The notes under the pieces were generated by a model. It was not told where the DNA came from. It saw only the letters and a list, made by a program, of their open reading frames with translations, and searched no databases. Positions 11,698 to 23,100 of a DNA stretch of 64,000 bases are shown here, one piece after another. Origin of the DNA: Calliopum simillimum (taxonomy: Eukaryota > Arthropoda > Insecta > Diptera > Lauxaniidae). Each line of letters starts with the position of its first letter. Position 1 is the first letter of the stretch. The stretch spans positions 90,045,058 through 90,109,057 of the forward strand of contig OX638372.1 of the NCBI GenBank assembly GCA_951812925.1, written 5' to 3'. Both the position numbers and the translations under genes were made by a program.

Positions 11698-12044
11698 GTG
11701 GTACACTTGAAAAAAATTATAAAATTATATTTATATTTTTATATTTATATTTTATATATATACCTATACCCAACGATCAGGACGTATTAATTTTTCTTCC
11801 TTTTTTAAGACATAGACAATATTACAGAAGCATTACGATTTTGTCAATCCGATTCAAAGTGCTGACTCTTAGTCCAAAACAATAAACTGACTTTTTCTTC
11901 ATTTTTCGATATTTTTTGATGATTTTTTACGATTTCCAAAAGTTTTCGATATAAAAACTTCAATACTTTTAGATTATTTAATTTTTTTTTTGATGTTTTA
12001 CAGCACTTGACGATTTTTGTTGCGTGTTAACAAAAAATTGACTT

Positions 12045-12260
12045 AAAATTTTCAGATCAGATTGTCGACCGAGTAGGAATCGGTCTCCAGATACTAATAA
12101 TAAGAAAAACAATAAAAAACAATAACAATAACTTTTTCTCAACAGCGCAGTTTTTCATAAAAAATATGAAATAAGGAAGATACAACACGAATTAAATAAT
12201 TTAGTCACTAAAGTACCACTAAGTACCATTGTCCTCATTTTGAGTCATTAATAAAATAAT
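12045..12260 (+). repeat. Dispersed repeat family X, copy 2
   Basis: It carries the core GATTGTCGACCGAG...AATCGGTCTCC and a downstream AAAGTACCACTAAGTACCAT tail, as in the copies at 255-435 and 13100-13320. The upstream 11880-12040 stretch of TTTTCGATA-type motifs also recurs upstream of copy 3. Confidence 0.55.
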
Positions 12261-12743
12261 TACAAATATTGATGTTTTTTTATAAAATTTCTATTTATTA
12301 TTTTGGAAGAAATAAAATTCCAGTAGAACATTTAAATATGCAGTAGGGTGCAGCACTTTATCGATATAATGGGAAAATCAAAGGTTGCATCAAAGATTAC
12401 ACAGGCACACAAAAAAAAAGGTCCTTCCCCAGAATGGAGACCCCTATACCCCCATGCATTTTGCGACTCGAAACCGATTATGACCATAAAAAATCAATCT
12501 GATAGGCCATTTTCCCCCTAGCCCCCCTACTGTCGCTCTTATATATTTATGTAGGTTTTTGCGTGCGCTGTAATCAAACATAGCTATAAAAAAATTATAT
12601 CAGCCCTAAGGGGGTTGAAAGTTAATTTTTATGAAAATTTTAAATGTTAGTGCATTTTAAGGTTTTTCAGTGATTTCATGAAACTTTTTTTTTCCAAGGT
12701 CATCATGAAATCATGCAGCAAACAATTTTCTCAAATGTCTTAA

Positions 12744-12807
12744 CCCATTATATCCTGTTTTTATGGGTATTTTTGACGCCTTCTTCCAAAAACTGGGTTA
12801 TAATGGA
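12744..12807. repeat. 64-bp TTAA-flanked palindromic-ended unit
   Basis: The ends are CCCATTATAT and ATAATGGA, flanked by TTAA at 12740-12743 and 12808-12811. Units of the same length recur at 56127-56190, 56252-56315 and 56523-56586, and a 63-bp version at 13889-13951. Flanking bases beyond TTAA are partly shared too, so the unit may be part of a larger repeat rather than an independent insertion. Confidence 0.55.
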
Positions 12808-13099
12808 TTAATGTTTTCCACAAAAATATTCTACAAAAAATTTCATTAAGAGCCATCAAAGACGAGAAATGCTTAAAACTTAAGAATAATGCGTTTATTA
12901 TATTTTATTTTAGATACCATTTGATACCTTTTTATATTTTCCTGTACTTTTTTCCACAGTTTCGATCCTTTTATGTAGATGAAAGTTTTCGACTCACATA
13001 TTTCAATACTTTTCGATGTTTCTCAACACTTTACAATTTTCGCCACGTGTTGACATGTAAAATGTAAAAAATAATGCTGCAAATAAAAAAAATGTAACT

Positions 13100-13320
13100 A
13101 AAATGTTCAGATCAGATTGTCGACCAAGCGGGGATTGGTCTCCTGGTACTAGTAATAATAAGAACAACAAAGATAATAATAATAAAAACAACAATAACAA
13201 CTAGCGATGACAATGAATATGAAATAAGGAAGACACAATGCCAATTAAAGAATGGAATCACCAAAGTACAACTAAGTGGCATTTTGTTATTATTGAGTTC
13301 TTAGTAAAATAATGCATATT
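13100..13320 (+). repeat. Dispersed repeat family X, copy 3
   Basis: It has the core GATTGTCGACCAAGCGGGGA...GGTCTCC, an AATAATAATAA stretch, ACTAGCGATGA and CATTTTGTTATTATTGAGTT. It aligns along its length with copy 1 at 255-435. Confidence 0.55.
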
Positions 13321-13888
13321 GTTATTTTTTTTTTTTTAAATTTACATCAAAACAACATTATTTGAATTAGTTTTTTTGAATGTGGAATAAGTCCATAAAG
13401 GAACAAAAGTAATGTCATTCATATTGTGTGCCATTATAATCGGTTCTTTGGGAGATATAATTTTTTCAACTAAAAGCCACCAATAACACATCATTAGGTA
13501 GTTTTTAACAAAATGCCAGCCAATTCATATAATGACAATACTTTTGCCTTCCATCCCATCCAAGCCCAAAAATCTATTAATGAAATTTGAGAGCAAAATA
13601 AAAATATAAACCAAGCTTTATGCAGTTTTTATTTTATCAAGTTCTCAAAAATACTCGGAATGACACGTACGAAATCTCAAAAATTTCACCTTGAGTCAAG
13701 GTATAAAAAAAATAACATCTGAAACTTAATAATTAGATATACATTGTTTTTTAAACTAAAACACGTAAAAGAAACATATTTTCGAAATTTTACTCCACTG
13801 TAAAACACTTAAACCAATTTTTTGATAAACCTTACCTTCCCAAGGTCATAGCGAAATCACAGAAGGAAAATTCTTTAAAATGCATTAA

Positions 13889-13951
13889 CCCTTTGTATAT
13901 TGTTTCTTTGGGTCTGTTTGATCCCTTTTCAAAAAAATGGATTATAATGGG
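13889..13951. repeat. 63-bp variant of the TTAA-flanked unit
   Basis: It starts CCCTTTGTATATTG after TTAA (13885-13888) and ends GGATTATAATGGG followed by TTAT, so the right flank has decayed. It is a member of the family also seen at 12744-12807 and in the 56-kb region. Confidence 0.45.
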
Positions 13952-14366
13952 TTATAGAGGTCACCGAAAACACTTACCTATCGGAAATATTTCTGTGGTA
14001 CATACTCATCCATTTTTCACCTTTTTTAGTGGTTATTTTTTTACTTTTTTGAGAAAATGTTCATTTGTGAGAGATGTAAGGGTTAAAGTTTTCTGCAAAA
14101 ATATTCCCATTAATATCCTGCAGAAGTTTTGAGAACACGTGATATGCCTGAGATGTAAGAATCGTAAAATTTAGTATGTCGACCTAACACCTAAATAGAA
14201 AACTTCAAAGACCGATTAAAAAAATATTCGACCTGTTCCAGAAAATCGATAAGACATGTATTACTAATTTCAAGCCATATTTTCTGAATAAATTGGATTT
14301 TTTCAGTTGTACAAAATCGTGTCGAACGGTGACATAAGTAAAAGAAAAATTTGTCAAGCATATTAT

Positions 14367-15663
14367 AGCCCAGGAAAATTAGACGAAAAAAGAGCTGCTG
14401 TGCGAAATAATTCCAAGTGAATTTTTTTCACCGGAATTATATTTATTTATGCATGGTTAATAAAGTGTAAAAAGTCCGTTGAATTCCAATGTGCGCATAA
14501 AAAGTTATTCAGGCTCAAAGGTCGCTAAAATTAGTTTTTTTGCAAATATCTCGCTAACGCAAACTTTTACAGAAAAATTTTTCTCCACAATTTTGTAACA
14601 CAGGAAATTTCCTATAAAAAGATGCAAAAAATGTTTCCGAGTAGCTTATAGTTTAGGAGATAACCCAATTTAAAAAGTTGTGCACAGTTTTTATATGTAA
14701 ATGCTACGCATAAGTTCATGTCAAAATATCTTACTTTTAAAATTGCGAATATTCTTTAACGAGGAGTCGTACAAAAAAAATTAAAAAACCTTTCCATAGA
14801 TAATTCGATTCTGTATACACCGTATTAAATTTTCTAGGAGCCACTCATAGTCTAAAAGATATTCTTTAAAAAACCGTGAAGGTTTCGAAAATACTGGTTT
14901 TTGAAGGATATCTCTGAAACGGGAAGTCATACGATAAAAAGCAATAGCATCAATTTTATAGAAAATCTACAAAACATAAGCCATATGTGTACACATTGAA
15001 GTAACCATATGAAAGATATTCAAAAAAAAATCTTTAAATGGCAAAAAACCGGTTTTTATTGAATGACTTCCAAACGGTTACTTCAATGTGTACACATATG
15101 GCTTATGTTTTGTAGATTTTCTATAAAATTGATGCTATTGCTTTTTATCGTATGACTTCCCGTTTCAGAGATATCCTTCAAAAACCAGTATTTTCGAAAC
15201 CTTCACGGTTTTTTAAAGAATATCTTTTAGACTATGAGTGGCTCCTAGAAAATTTAATACGGTGTATACAGAATCGAATTATCTATGGAAAGGTTTTTTA
15301 ATTTTTTTTTTACGACTCCTCGTTAAAGAGTATTCGCAATTTTAAAAGTAAAATATTTTAATATGAACTTATACGTATAATTTACATATAAAAACTGTGC
15401 ACAACTTTTTAAATTGGGTTATCTCCTAAACTGTAAGCTACACGAAAACATTTTGTGCATCTTTTTATAGAAAATTTCCTGTGTTACAAAATTGCGGAAA
15501 AAATTTTTCTGTAAAAGTTTGAGCCTGAATAACTTTTTATGCGCAAAATGGACTTCAATGGGCTTTTTACACATTATCAACCATGCATAAATGAATATAA
15601 TTCCGGTGAAAAAAATTCACTTGGAATTTTTTCTCAGAAATATTCTAGTTTTCCTGGGCTATT
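14367..15663. mobile_element. Giant hairpin (arms about 0.6 kb)
   Basis: The left arm (about 14367-15006) and right arm (about 15076-15663) are near-perfect reverse complements around a spacer of about 70 bp. The outer ends are GCCCAGGAAAA and TTTTCCTGGGC, each next to TA. No transposase is present. The architecture fits a non-autonomous TIR or foldback element, probably of Tc1/mariner type if the TA is a target duplication. A diverged partial relative lies near 26900-27300. A transcript would form a very long double-stranded RNA. Confidence 0.8.
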
Positions 15664-15829
15664 ATTCAAATTTGAATTTTTGTTGGCAAGATCAGAATGT
15701 CTCTGTTGTTTTACCATAGCGATAAGAAATATTTTCTGGAAGAAAAAATTGAAGACGCCCTAATTATTGTGTATTGAATTTTAAAAATATAGATATTAGT
15801 GCAATTTTTTCAAGTGTACGACTTTGGTT

Positions 15830-15904
15830 GACGCGAGCAGTTGTTCATAGTTGACTCTGCACTTATTGAAGTATTTAGTATGTCAGTGAGAACTCAACCT
15901 GAAG
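15830..15904 (+). other. Putative 5' noncoding exon of Gr-B
   Basis: This block is related to those upstream of Gr-A, Gr-C and Gr-D. It runs from GGTTGACGCGAGCAGTTGTT to CTCAACCTGAAG, then a donor GTAGCA. The acceptor would be TTTAAG at 20133, 20 nt before the Gr-B ATG. That implies a 4.2-kb intron filled with transposon remains. Confidence 0.5.
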
Positions 15905-16180
15905 GTAGCACAACAAAAAGTGGTAAGATTGAATTGAAATACAATAAATAAACTTTTCGGTTAATATGCAGAAATATTTAAAAAAAAGTTGAAATGTTCA
16001 AAACAAAATTGAAATTCTCAAGTGAAGTTGAATTAGCTGCCTTAAAAGATTATTGACATCTTAATAAAAAAAAAAAAAAAAATTATAATGTACCAAACAT
16101 ATGTTAAATTTGATGAAAATTAATGTTTCAAAGTATGTGCCTAATATTGAACTGTAGGATGGAAAATTTTTTGAAGGAAA

Positions 16181-17250
16181 CAAATATATGCACATGGGGA
16201 AATCTCAGCAAGTGTGATTTTCGGTGTGCACAGGTCTCGGTTCGCCGAGCGAGCACCCGTTGCATTTCCCATCCATTCCAACATGTCTGGGACATGGGAC
16301 ACTTATTGGATGATGCTAAATATGAAAACATGCATGTGTTACAGCCTGAAAGCTTTATTTTTAAATTTTTTTGTCGAAATTTGGACAAAATCCACAAATT
16401 TTGAGTGTGAATTGAAAAAAACAGCTTCCTTTATTGGGCTATAACTTTTGAGGCAGTTCATCGGATTGTTTGGGGTTTTCAGGATATTTAACCGCATCCT
16501 GTTGATGTACCTCCGGCAGATACGGGCCTCTCAAGTTGTGTGAATGGTTTTTACCGGAAATCTGGTAATTTTCGGCTTCTAGCATGCTGCTCTGGAAGCG
16601 ATTGTTTTTTCGCAATATTCCCCATGAAATATTATTTCTTAATGTTATGACTAAAAGATCTGGCCAAGTAGAAGGGTGTGCCACCTCTGGTTCGATGGTA
16701 ACACACTTGAGAACATGCTCAAATAACGATTTTTCGTGCGTAATTGCGTCTAAAAAAATGGTATTTTGAAGGGCACAACAACCCGGGGCCACAAATCAAT
16801 TTCAAACCTTGCGTGATCATTGGATCTAGGACCAATAAATATGTAAAAGCTCGCCCCCTAGTACAAACGTGAACAATGGCGAAATTCGAGCAAAATATTG
16901 AGTTTTAATTGAAAAACTCGCTTCCTTTATTGACCTATAACTTTTAAGGTGGTTCAGCGAATTGTTTGGAGCTTTCAGGATCTTTAACATGGTTGTTAAG
17001 ACGTAAGAAAAACCGCATCCTGTTGATGTGTCTTATCCGCTAAGTTCAGTGCATCACTCTCGAAAAATGATTTTTGAAAATGTTGGGGGAGGCGATCAAA
17101 AAAAGTCAGTTGAGCGGGCTGAAAAATACTTCTAATATACATATCTAAAATTGATAATTCGCGGTACAATATAGGGTGCCACATGTGTGAAAAATATCTT
17201 GTTTTTTTCAAAAAAGTCACACTTGCTGAGATTTCCCCACATACATATTA
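16181..17250. mobile_element. TIR element, no transposase seen
   Basis: CACATGGGGAAATCTCAGCA near 16191-16210 is mirrored by TGCTGAGATTTCCCCACATA near 17225-17244. Inside, a segment beginning TATAACTTTTGAGGCAGTTC is repeated directly near 16936 in diverged form, followed by CCGCATCCTGTTGATGT. No intact frame is convincing. Confidence 0.5.
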
Positions 17251-17774
17251 GTGCCATTTTCACTTTTTAAAACTAAAAATAAAAAAATAAAAACAATATT
17301 ATTTTGAGATAATCAACTTTTAAGATTTTTCAAAAAATGGTCGTCATTCTGTAAATTTTAAAAATTTTCCGAAAACAAAAATAAAAAAAAATTTATTTTT
17401 GACAAAATGGCGGGACTTAGAAAAAAATTACATCGATTTTTCGCAAAAACACTACTGGCACACTCTGAAGTTCCATGCCCATAACTTGCAAAATTTTCGC
17501 AAAACTAATAATGTAAGGTCTCCATACTTAGCACTTAGATCAGCTCTGTGAATTTTTATAAAAATCTGAGAACCCAACTGCAAATTTCGAAAAATTTGAG
17601 ATGATCACAGCCTTTAGCCGATATCGGTATCCTAATTTTCATATGCAAATGCATGCGAAATTAATATTTTTCATAATTTCTTACACCTTGTTTTAAAAAA
17701 AAAAAAAAATTTGTCGGCTAAAAAGCGAACTAAGTATGAAATGAAACTGAGTGAAATTTTTCACAAATTGTGTT

Positions 17775-18023
17775 TTAAACGGAAGTACACATATGTATAT
17801 ACTCCAAAATTGCTTTGGGACCCTTTTGAGCGATATCTTCAAGAGAGTCGAAGGAGTGACTTTCGAAAACCTTGTAGCGTCGGTTAGCCAGCGCTAGACA
17901 TTCACAAAGAAAATTAAACATGGACGCTTCAATGGCAGTATCTTTAAAAGTCTGACAAAGACGTCCTACGTCAGTGAACTCCAACCTTGAGACGTTTCTG
18001 CCAGAAACGACATTTAGAGTCAA
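17775..18023 (-). pseudogene. Unrecognised coding-like fragment (82 residues)
   Basis: This minus-strand open frame has a balanced, non-repetitive composition unlike its AT-rich neighbours, including RLCQTFKDTAIEASMFNFL and FDSLEDIAQKGPKAILEYI. It has no start context or splice partner that I can identify. It abuts the RTE-type endonuclease fragment on the same strand and may be a captured gene fragment or part of a transposon. I do not assign a function. Confidence 0.25.
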
Positions 18024-18065
18024 TATTACTAACTACATATTGTGCACGTAATTTGTGGAGTCCTC

Positions 18066-18300
18066 TTACGGCTTGGTGTATTTTGGTTCTGGTTCATTAA
18101 GAGTTCGGACATTCCAAGAGCCGATGAGTGTTCGAGTTTTCATCAAAGGAATTTTAAAATTTTGACGAACCATATCAGTTCCAGTTATAGGAGAATCATT
18201 CCTAACTATGCATGTTTCTTGCACCTCCAAATCCGATGTGCATGCTGCCGAGGCAAGTGGATTAACCACACTTTGGTGGGTATCATTTGTAGAGATGCTT
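18066..18300 (-). pseudogene. RTE-type retrotransposon, endonuclease N-terminus fragment
   Basis: The minus-strand translation contains LIGSWNVRTLNEP, matching the start of the apurinic-type endonuclease of RTE-like elements (usual form hGTWNVRTLhE). Only the beginning is present and the frame does not continue into further endonuclease motifs. Confidence 0.5.
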
Positions 18301-18669
18301 CATTAGTATAATCTTCTCTGCAACGCACACGCAGTAAGTTATAAGCTTAAAGCTGGATCCGGCAAGTGCTGCAACTATAGTAGCCAAATTCACTTTCAAT
18401 TTCAGCCGTCCAATCTGGAACAGACGTTGACCTGGGAGCCACCCACTTTGGGTCTGACGCTTCAGGATTTCGATAAGACGCTTATTTTAAGGCGGCATCG
18501 ACTCGCCTTATCAGTTTCAGTTACGGGCCTTGTGGGTTTTTCTATCGAGGCGCAACGCTGTCCAACGCTACACCCTTCCACACCCTGGCTGGTCAACCGC
18601 TTTTACGACAGGCATGCTTACCTCGAGCATATTCTGACCCCTTACCCGTAGGGTAACTGAACAAAATAT

Positions 18670-19183
18670 GGTCTTCATCCGTTATATCCACTAAAACGAG
18701 AGTGCGTATTTTTGATTCGAATGTGAAATCGGTTTTGTTATGTGGGTGCGAAACATGGCTTGTTACTGAACAACTTACGAACAAGCTGCAAGTATTCGTC
18801 AACAAATGCTGAAGGCGTATACTAAAGATTTGGTGGCCTCGCACTATATCAAATGCCAAGCTACATCAAAAATGCAATCAGAGGGCTATAGCAAACGAGG
18901 TCAAGCTGCGCAAATGGGGATGGATTGGTCACAATCTCCGGAAACCACACAGCGAAGTTTGTCGCCAGGCTCTTGAGTGGAATCCACAAGGCAGTAGAGG
19001 ACGTGGTAGACCCAAAACCAACTGGAAGAAGTCGCTAGAAAAGGAAATCCAAGAATCGGGAAAGTCGTGGCAAGAGATCAAAGTCATCGCAAGGGATCGC
19101 GACGAATGCAGATGTTTCATACTGGCCCTATGCTCCTCCTAGGAGTTAAAAGAGAATACATACATACATACATACATAAATAC
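18670..19183 (+). mobile_element. RTE-type retrotransposon 3' end
   Basis: The plus-strand translation shows the typical C-terminus after the RT domain: LLCGCETWLVTEQ, LRKWGWIGHNLRKP, ALEWNPQGSRGRGRPKTNW, SGKSWQEIK and the end FILALCSS before TAG at 19140-19142. One in-frame TGA (about 18808) breaks it. It ends in a short ACAT microsatellite (19157-19183), the tail type usual for RTE elements. Polarity is opposite to the endonuclease fragment at 18066-18300, so the two are not one simple copy. Confidence 0.75.
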
Positions 19184-19449
19184 ATTACTACCCAATATAA
19201 AATTTCGATGCGCATCCCCAAGATGCAATAGCGATGCGCGTCCTTCTCGCATCTAAAGAGCTGATTTGTGTGCGCATATTTTCTGCGCTATAGGTAGCGA
19301 GAGCGAAGCGCATCCATAGAGCGTTTCTGAATGCGAGAGCGATGTGCATCCAAAGAGCATTTCTGGTAGTGAGAACGAAGCGCTTTCGGTCACGTATTTA
19401 CGCACAAAACAAAATAAGTCAATAAGTCAGCTTCGTAAGAGCGCGAGGG

Positions 19450-19540
19450 TGGAGCAGTGGTCTAGCGACTGGCACTGCGATTGAGAGTCGTAGCAACCGT
19501 AAGGTCCTCGGTTCAACTACGGCCCAGACCTAGCACAAAA
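19450..19540 (+). other. tRNA-like patch (degenerate)
   Basis: GGTGGAGCAGTGGTCTAGCG resembles a Pol III A box and CGGTTCAACTACGG a B box with part of a T arm. The clover-leaf does not close well, so this is a tRNA relic or SINE head, not a functional tRNA. Confidence 0.3.
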
Positions 19541-19595
19541 GTTTTTCAACATGCAATTTTTCAATTATAATTAATTTAGTAAAATAAAAATAATT

Positions 19596-19702
19596 GGGGG
19601 TTATCGTGAATCAAGATTCCCGGGGAATTTTCTTAAGCTGCAATAGAGAATGTACGGCAGTTTGCGAAAATTCCCCGGGAATCTTGATTCACGATAACCC
19701 CC
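19596..19702. mobile_element. 107-bp near-perfect hairpin (MITE-like)
   Basis: Arms of about 38 bp begin GGGGGTTATCGTGAATCAAG and mirror exactly at the right end, with a loop of about 30 bp. The size and near-perfect pairing suit a recent MITE or a hairpin RNA source. It is nested in the 19192-20036 element. Confidence 0.65.
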
Positions 19703-20153
19703 ATTATAATTACATCAAAAAAAAAAAATAATTGTCTGATGAGTCTTTGTGGCGAAAGACGTAAAATTTCAATCAAAAATTAAATATTTTTATTGTCATC
19801 CAAAAAGCATCCAAAGAGCATTTCTGAATGCGAGAGCGATGCGCTTCAAAAGAGCATTTTTGGATGCGAGAGCGATGCGCATCCAAAGAGCATTTCTGGT
19901 AGCGACAACGAAGGGCTTCGTTCCAATGACATGCCAATGTTAATTTCAGCGCTTTTGGAAACGAGAGAGATGCGCTTCACTGCTGTTTTAGAGCGCTTCA
20001 GAAGCGCTATTGATGCGCTCTATTCTCCATTGGGTAACTACTTCTTTCGATCAAGTTTTGTTCTCCGGTTTTTTTTTATAATTTTGTTTTAATTTTTTTC
20101 ATATGAAAGAATTATTTATTTCTATTTTTTAAGATTCGTTCTTTATTAACAAT

Positions 20154-23100
20154 ATGGACATACTGGAATCAATTTATATAGCACATCGCCTCTACCAAGT
20201 GTGCAATTTGTCGCAATTACAACTGGAACGAAAATCTTGGTCTCTAATACGATGTCGCTCGTTAGAAGTCTACAGCATTTGCGTGCTCCTGATATCAATC
20301 TGTCTATTTTTTCACAGTTTTCTTGTCCAAGAGGATTATATGAAAATATATGATCTTAGTAAAATGAGTCAGAAATTTGATTTTATACAATTGGTAGGTA
20401 TACGTGTGGCACATATCTTCACTGTACTGGAGACAATGGCACGACAGAATGAGCAACAGAAGTTTTACAAGAAAGTGCAAGAGATTGATCGTATATTCCA
20501 GTGCTCGCTCAATGTGTCTGTGGATAATAGGTTAGAATGAATATGAATTTGAATTCATTAATAAAACTGTCCCTTTTTAGATATTTACGTCGAAAAATCC
20601 TGAAATTTGCCGCAGTAATCTTTACAATTATTATGTCATCTGAGCTATTTTTACTTAGTATTATACTACTCATTGGATCAGTGAAAGATGTCATATGTTG
20701 GAGTTTCTATCTGGTGCCTTATGTCATCTGCAGTTTGCGTTATTTTCAAATTTTTACTGCCATCTTGATTATTAAACAACGTTTCGAGACATTAATTGCC
20801 GCGCTGGAAGAAATAAATTTGAATATGAAAAGTCAAAAGATATCGCCCACTTTTAAGTTGATTCAACCAAGTGTGGCAATTTTCGAGACTACCGAACGTA
20901 TGCATCGTCATCTTAATATGGAAAATTCAGAATTGCGCAAGTTGATCATCATACGTGATCTTTATAGTCGTTTGTGGGAACTAACTGGCATACTGAATTG
21001 TTGTGTTGGCATTTCAGTGCTCATTATTGTGGCCAATGATTTTTTATCAATAACCTCAAATTGTTACTGGCTATTTCTGGAATTTAAAAAAACTAATTTT
21101 GATTTTCTAGAGACGTCCCTCGGCGTTATTTGGTCATTATCACATCTGTGCAATATCTTAGTGTTGGCGATATTATGTGATCGCACGGCGCAAAGTGTAA
21201 GTAGTTCGTATAATGGTATTCTTTCTCGGTTATACAATTGTGGTAATTTTCAAATTGCGATATCTTATGAACGGTGAGTCGTACGATAAAAAGTCCAAGG
21301 GCCTTTTTCAGGGAGAACCACATGCTCTATAAATATTTTAATCTTTTGTTTAAAAAAAGGAGGTGCATAAAGTGAGCTATGCAGGTGTGACGAATTTCGA
21401 TGTTTTTTGGTTGGGAATTTCGAGCTTTTCAACAATAATTTCGAGCTGTCTGGGAAATTTTCCATTTTCCGGAAAAGCGGAAAAATTGTTCTGCATAGCT
21501 TAGTTTATTTTTTCAGCCAGACGAATCTGTGTGAGGAGTTAGCGATGAAATCTTTTAACGTAGGAATTTCGAGCTACTTTCGAGCTAATTTTGAGCTAAA
21601 AGAATTTTCCGGAAAACTCCCAATTTTCCCGGAAAATCCCAAAAAACTTTTTTTATGGCTAACTTTATTTTTTTCAGCCAGACGAATCCGCGGGAATAGT
21701 AAGCGATGAAATCTTTTACCACAGGAATTTCGAGCTACTTTCGAGCTGACCCTGAATGAAGTGTTTTCCTTAAATTTCCCAGGAAAATCTCAAAAAATTA
21801 AAAAAAATTATTTTTTTTCCCTATGTTATGTCCGCAAATTATCCGGAATTAATTCCCATTTACGAAATAGCGATTATGTCCGAAAGTTTTTCGCGGATCA
21901 GCCTATAATATATCCATCACCTAGTTTGGTAGCCATAGTAATTTTACATAATAGTAGGGGTAAGTAGGCGGCCTGTGGCCGCAGCTCAGGATTTAAAACT
22001 CCCAAAAATCCAACACTGGCTTCGCGGCGGCCTTCGGCCGCGGATCAGTCGGTAATATATCCAATAATTTGCGGACATAACACCCATTTACGAAATCCGT
22101 GGGGATTATGTCATGGCACTGCCATAAAAAAATATTTTTTGGGATTTTCCGGGAAAGTTTGGGGTTTTCCGGAAAACACTTTTCGTTTTTGATGAAATTC
22201 GTGTGTCAAATGATATGATCGCCAAATATTCTCATGGGTTCGTCTGGCTGAAAAAATAAAGCAAGCACTTAAAAAATTTTTTGGGATTTTCCGGGGAAAT
22301 TAAAGGAAAACACTTCATTCAAGGTCAGCTCGAAAGTAGCTCGAAATTCCTGCGGTAAAAGAATTCATCGCTACCTCTTCTCGCAGATTCGTCTGGCTGT
22401 AAAAATAAAGTTAGCCATAAAAAAAGTTTTTTGGGATTTTCCGGGAAAATTGGGAGTTTTCCGATAAATGCTTTTAGCTCAAAATTAGCTCGAAATTCTT
22501 ACGTTAAAAGATTTCATCGCTAACTCTTCTCGCAGATTTGTCTGGCTGAAAAAATAAACTAAGCTATGCAGAACAATTTTTCCGCTTTTCCGGTAAATGG
22601 AAAATTTCCCAGACAGCTCGAAATTACTGTTGAAAAGCTCGAAAATAGCTCGAAATTTCCAACCAAAAAACATCGAAATTCGTCACACCTGCATAGCTTA
22701 CTATATGGACCTAAAAAAAAGTGACTTAAAACTATGATGATGAATAAGAAAAATTTTTTAAAATATAAAATTAAGGTTTTTTGAGTAGAACGTGATTCTC
22801 CATAAAAACGTTCCTTAGAATTTTTATTGTGCGACTAACTGTTCATGAGTTATCGCAATTTTAAAATATCCACAGTAGTATTTACGCGTCAAAAGAAACA
22901 CGGCTAATATAACTAAGGGAGTTTTGGGGACTCCTTTTTGCGGAACTGAATTCTTTTTAATATTTCATCAGGATTCTTAAATATCTTTGCTCGAAACCAT
23001 GTTAAAATTAAGCGCGCTCGAGCTTCCATAATTAGCTTTACGAAGCGCAAAAATTTGAACATTGAAAGGTCTGTAATACATATTAATCTAAAAATCGTCT

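Larger units (their letters stand above)
19192..20036. mobile_element. Element with GAGCATTTCTG sub-repeats and ACCCAAT ends
   Basis: The ends are ACCCAAT (19192) and ATTGGGT (20036). Internal sub-repeats of the form CCAAAGAGCATTTCTG followed by ATGCGAGAGCGATGCGC occur on both sides of a central part that holds a tRNA-like patch and a separate 107-bp hairpin. It lies in the presumed 5'-UTR intron of Gr-B. Short open frames through the repeats are not genes. Confidence 0.5.
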
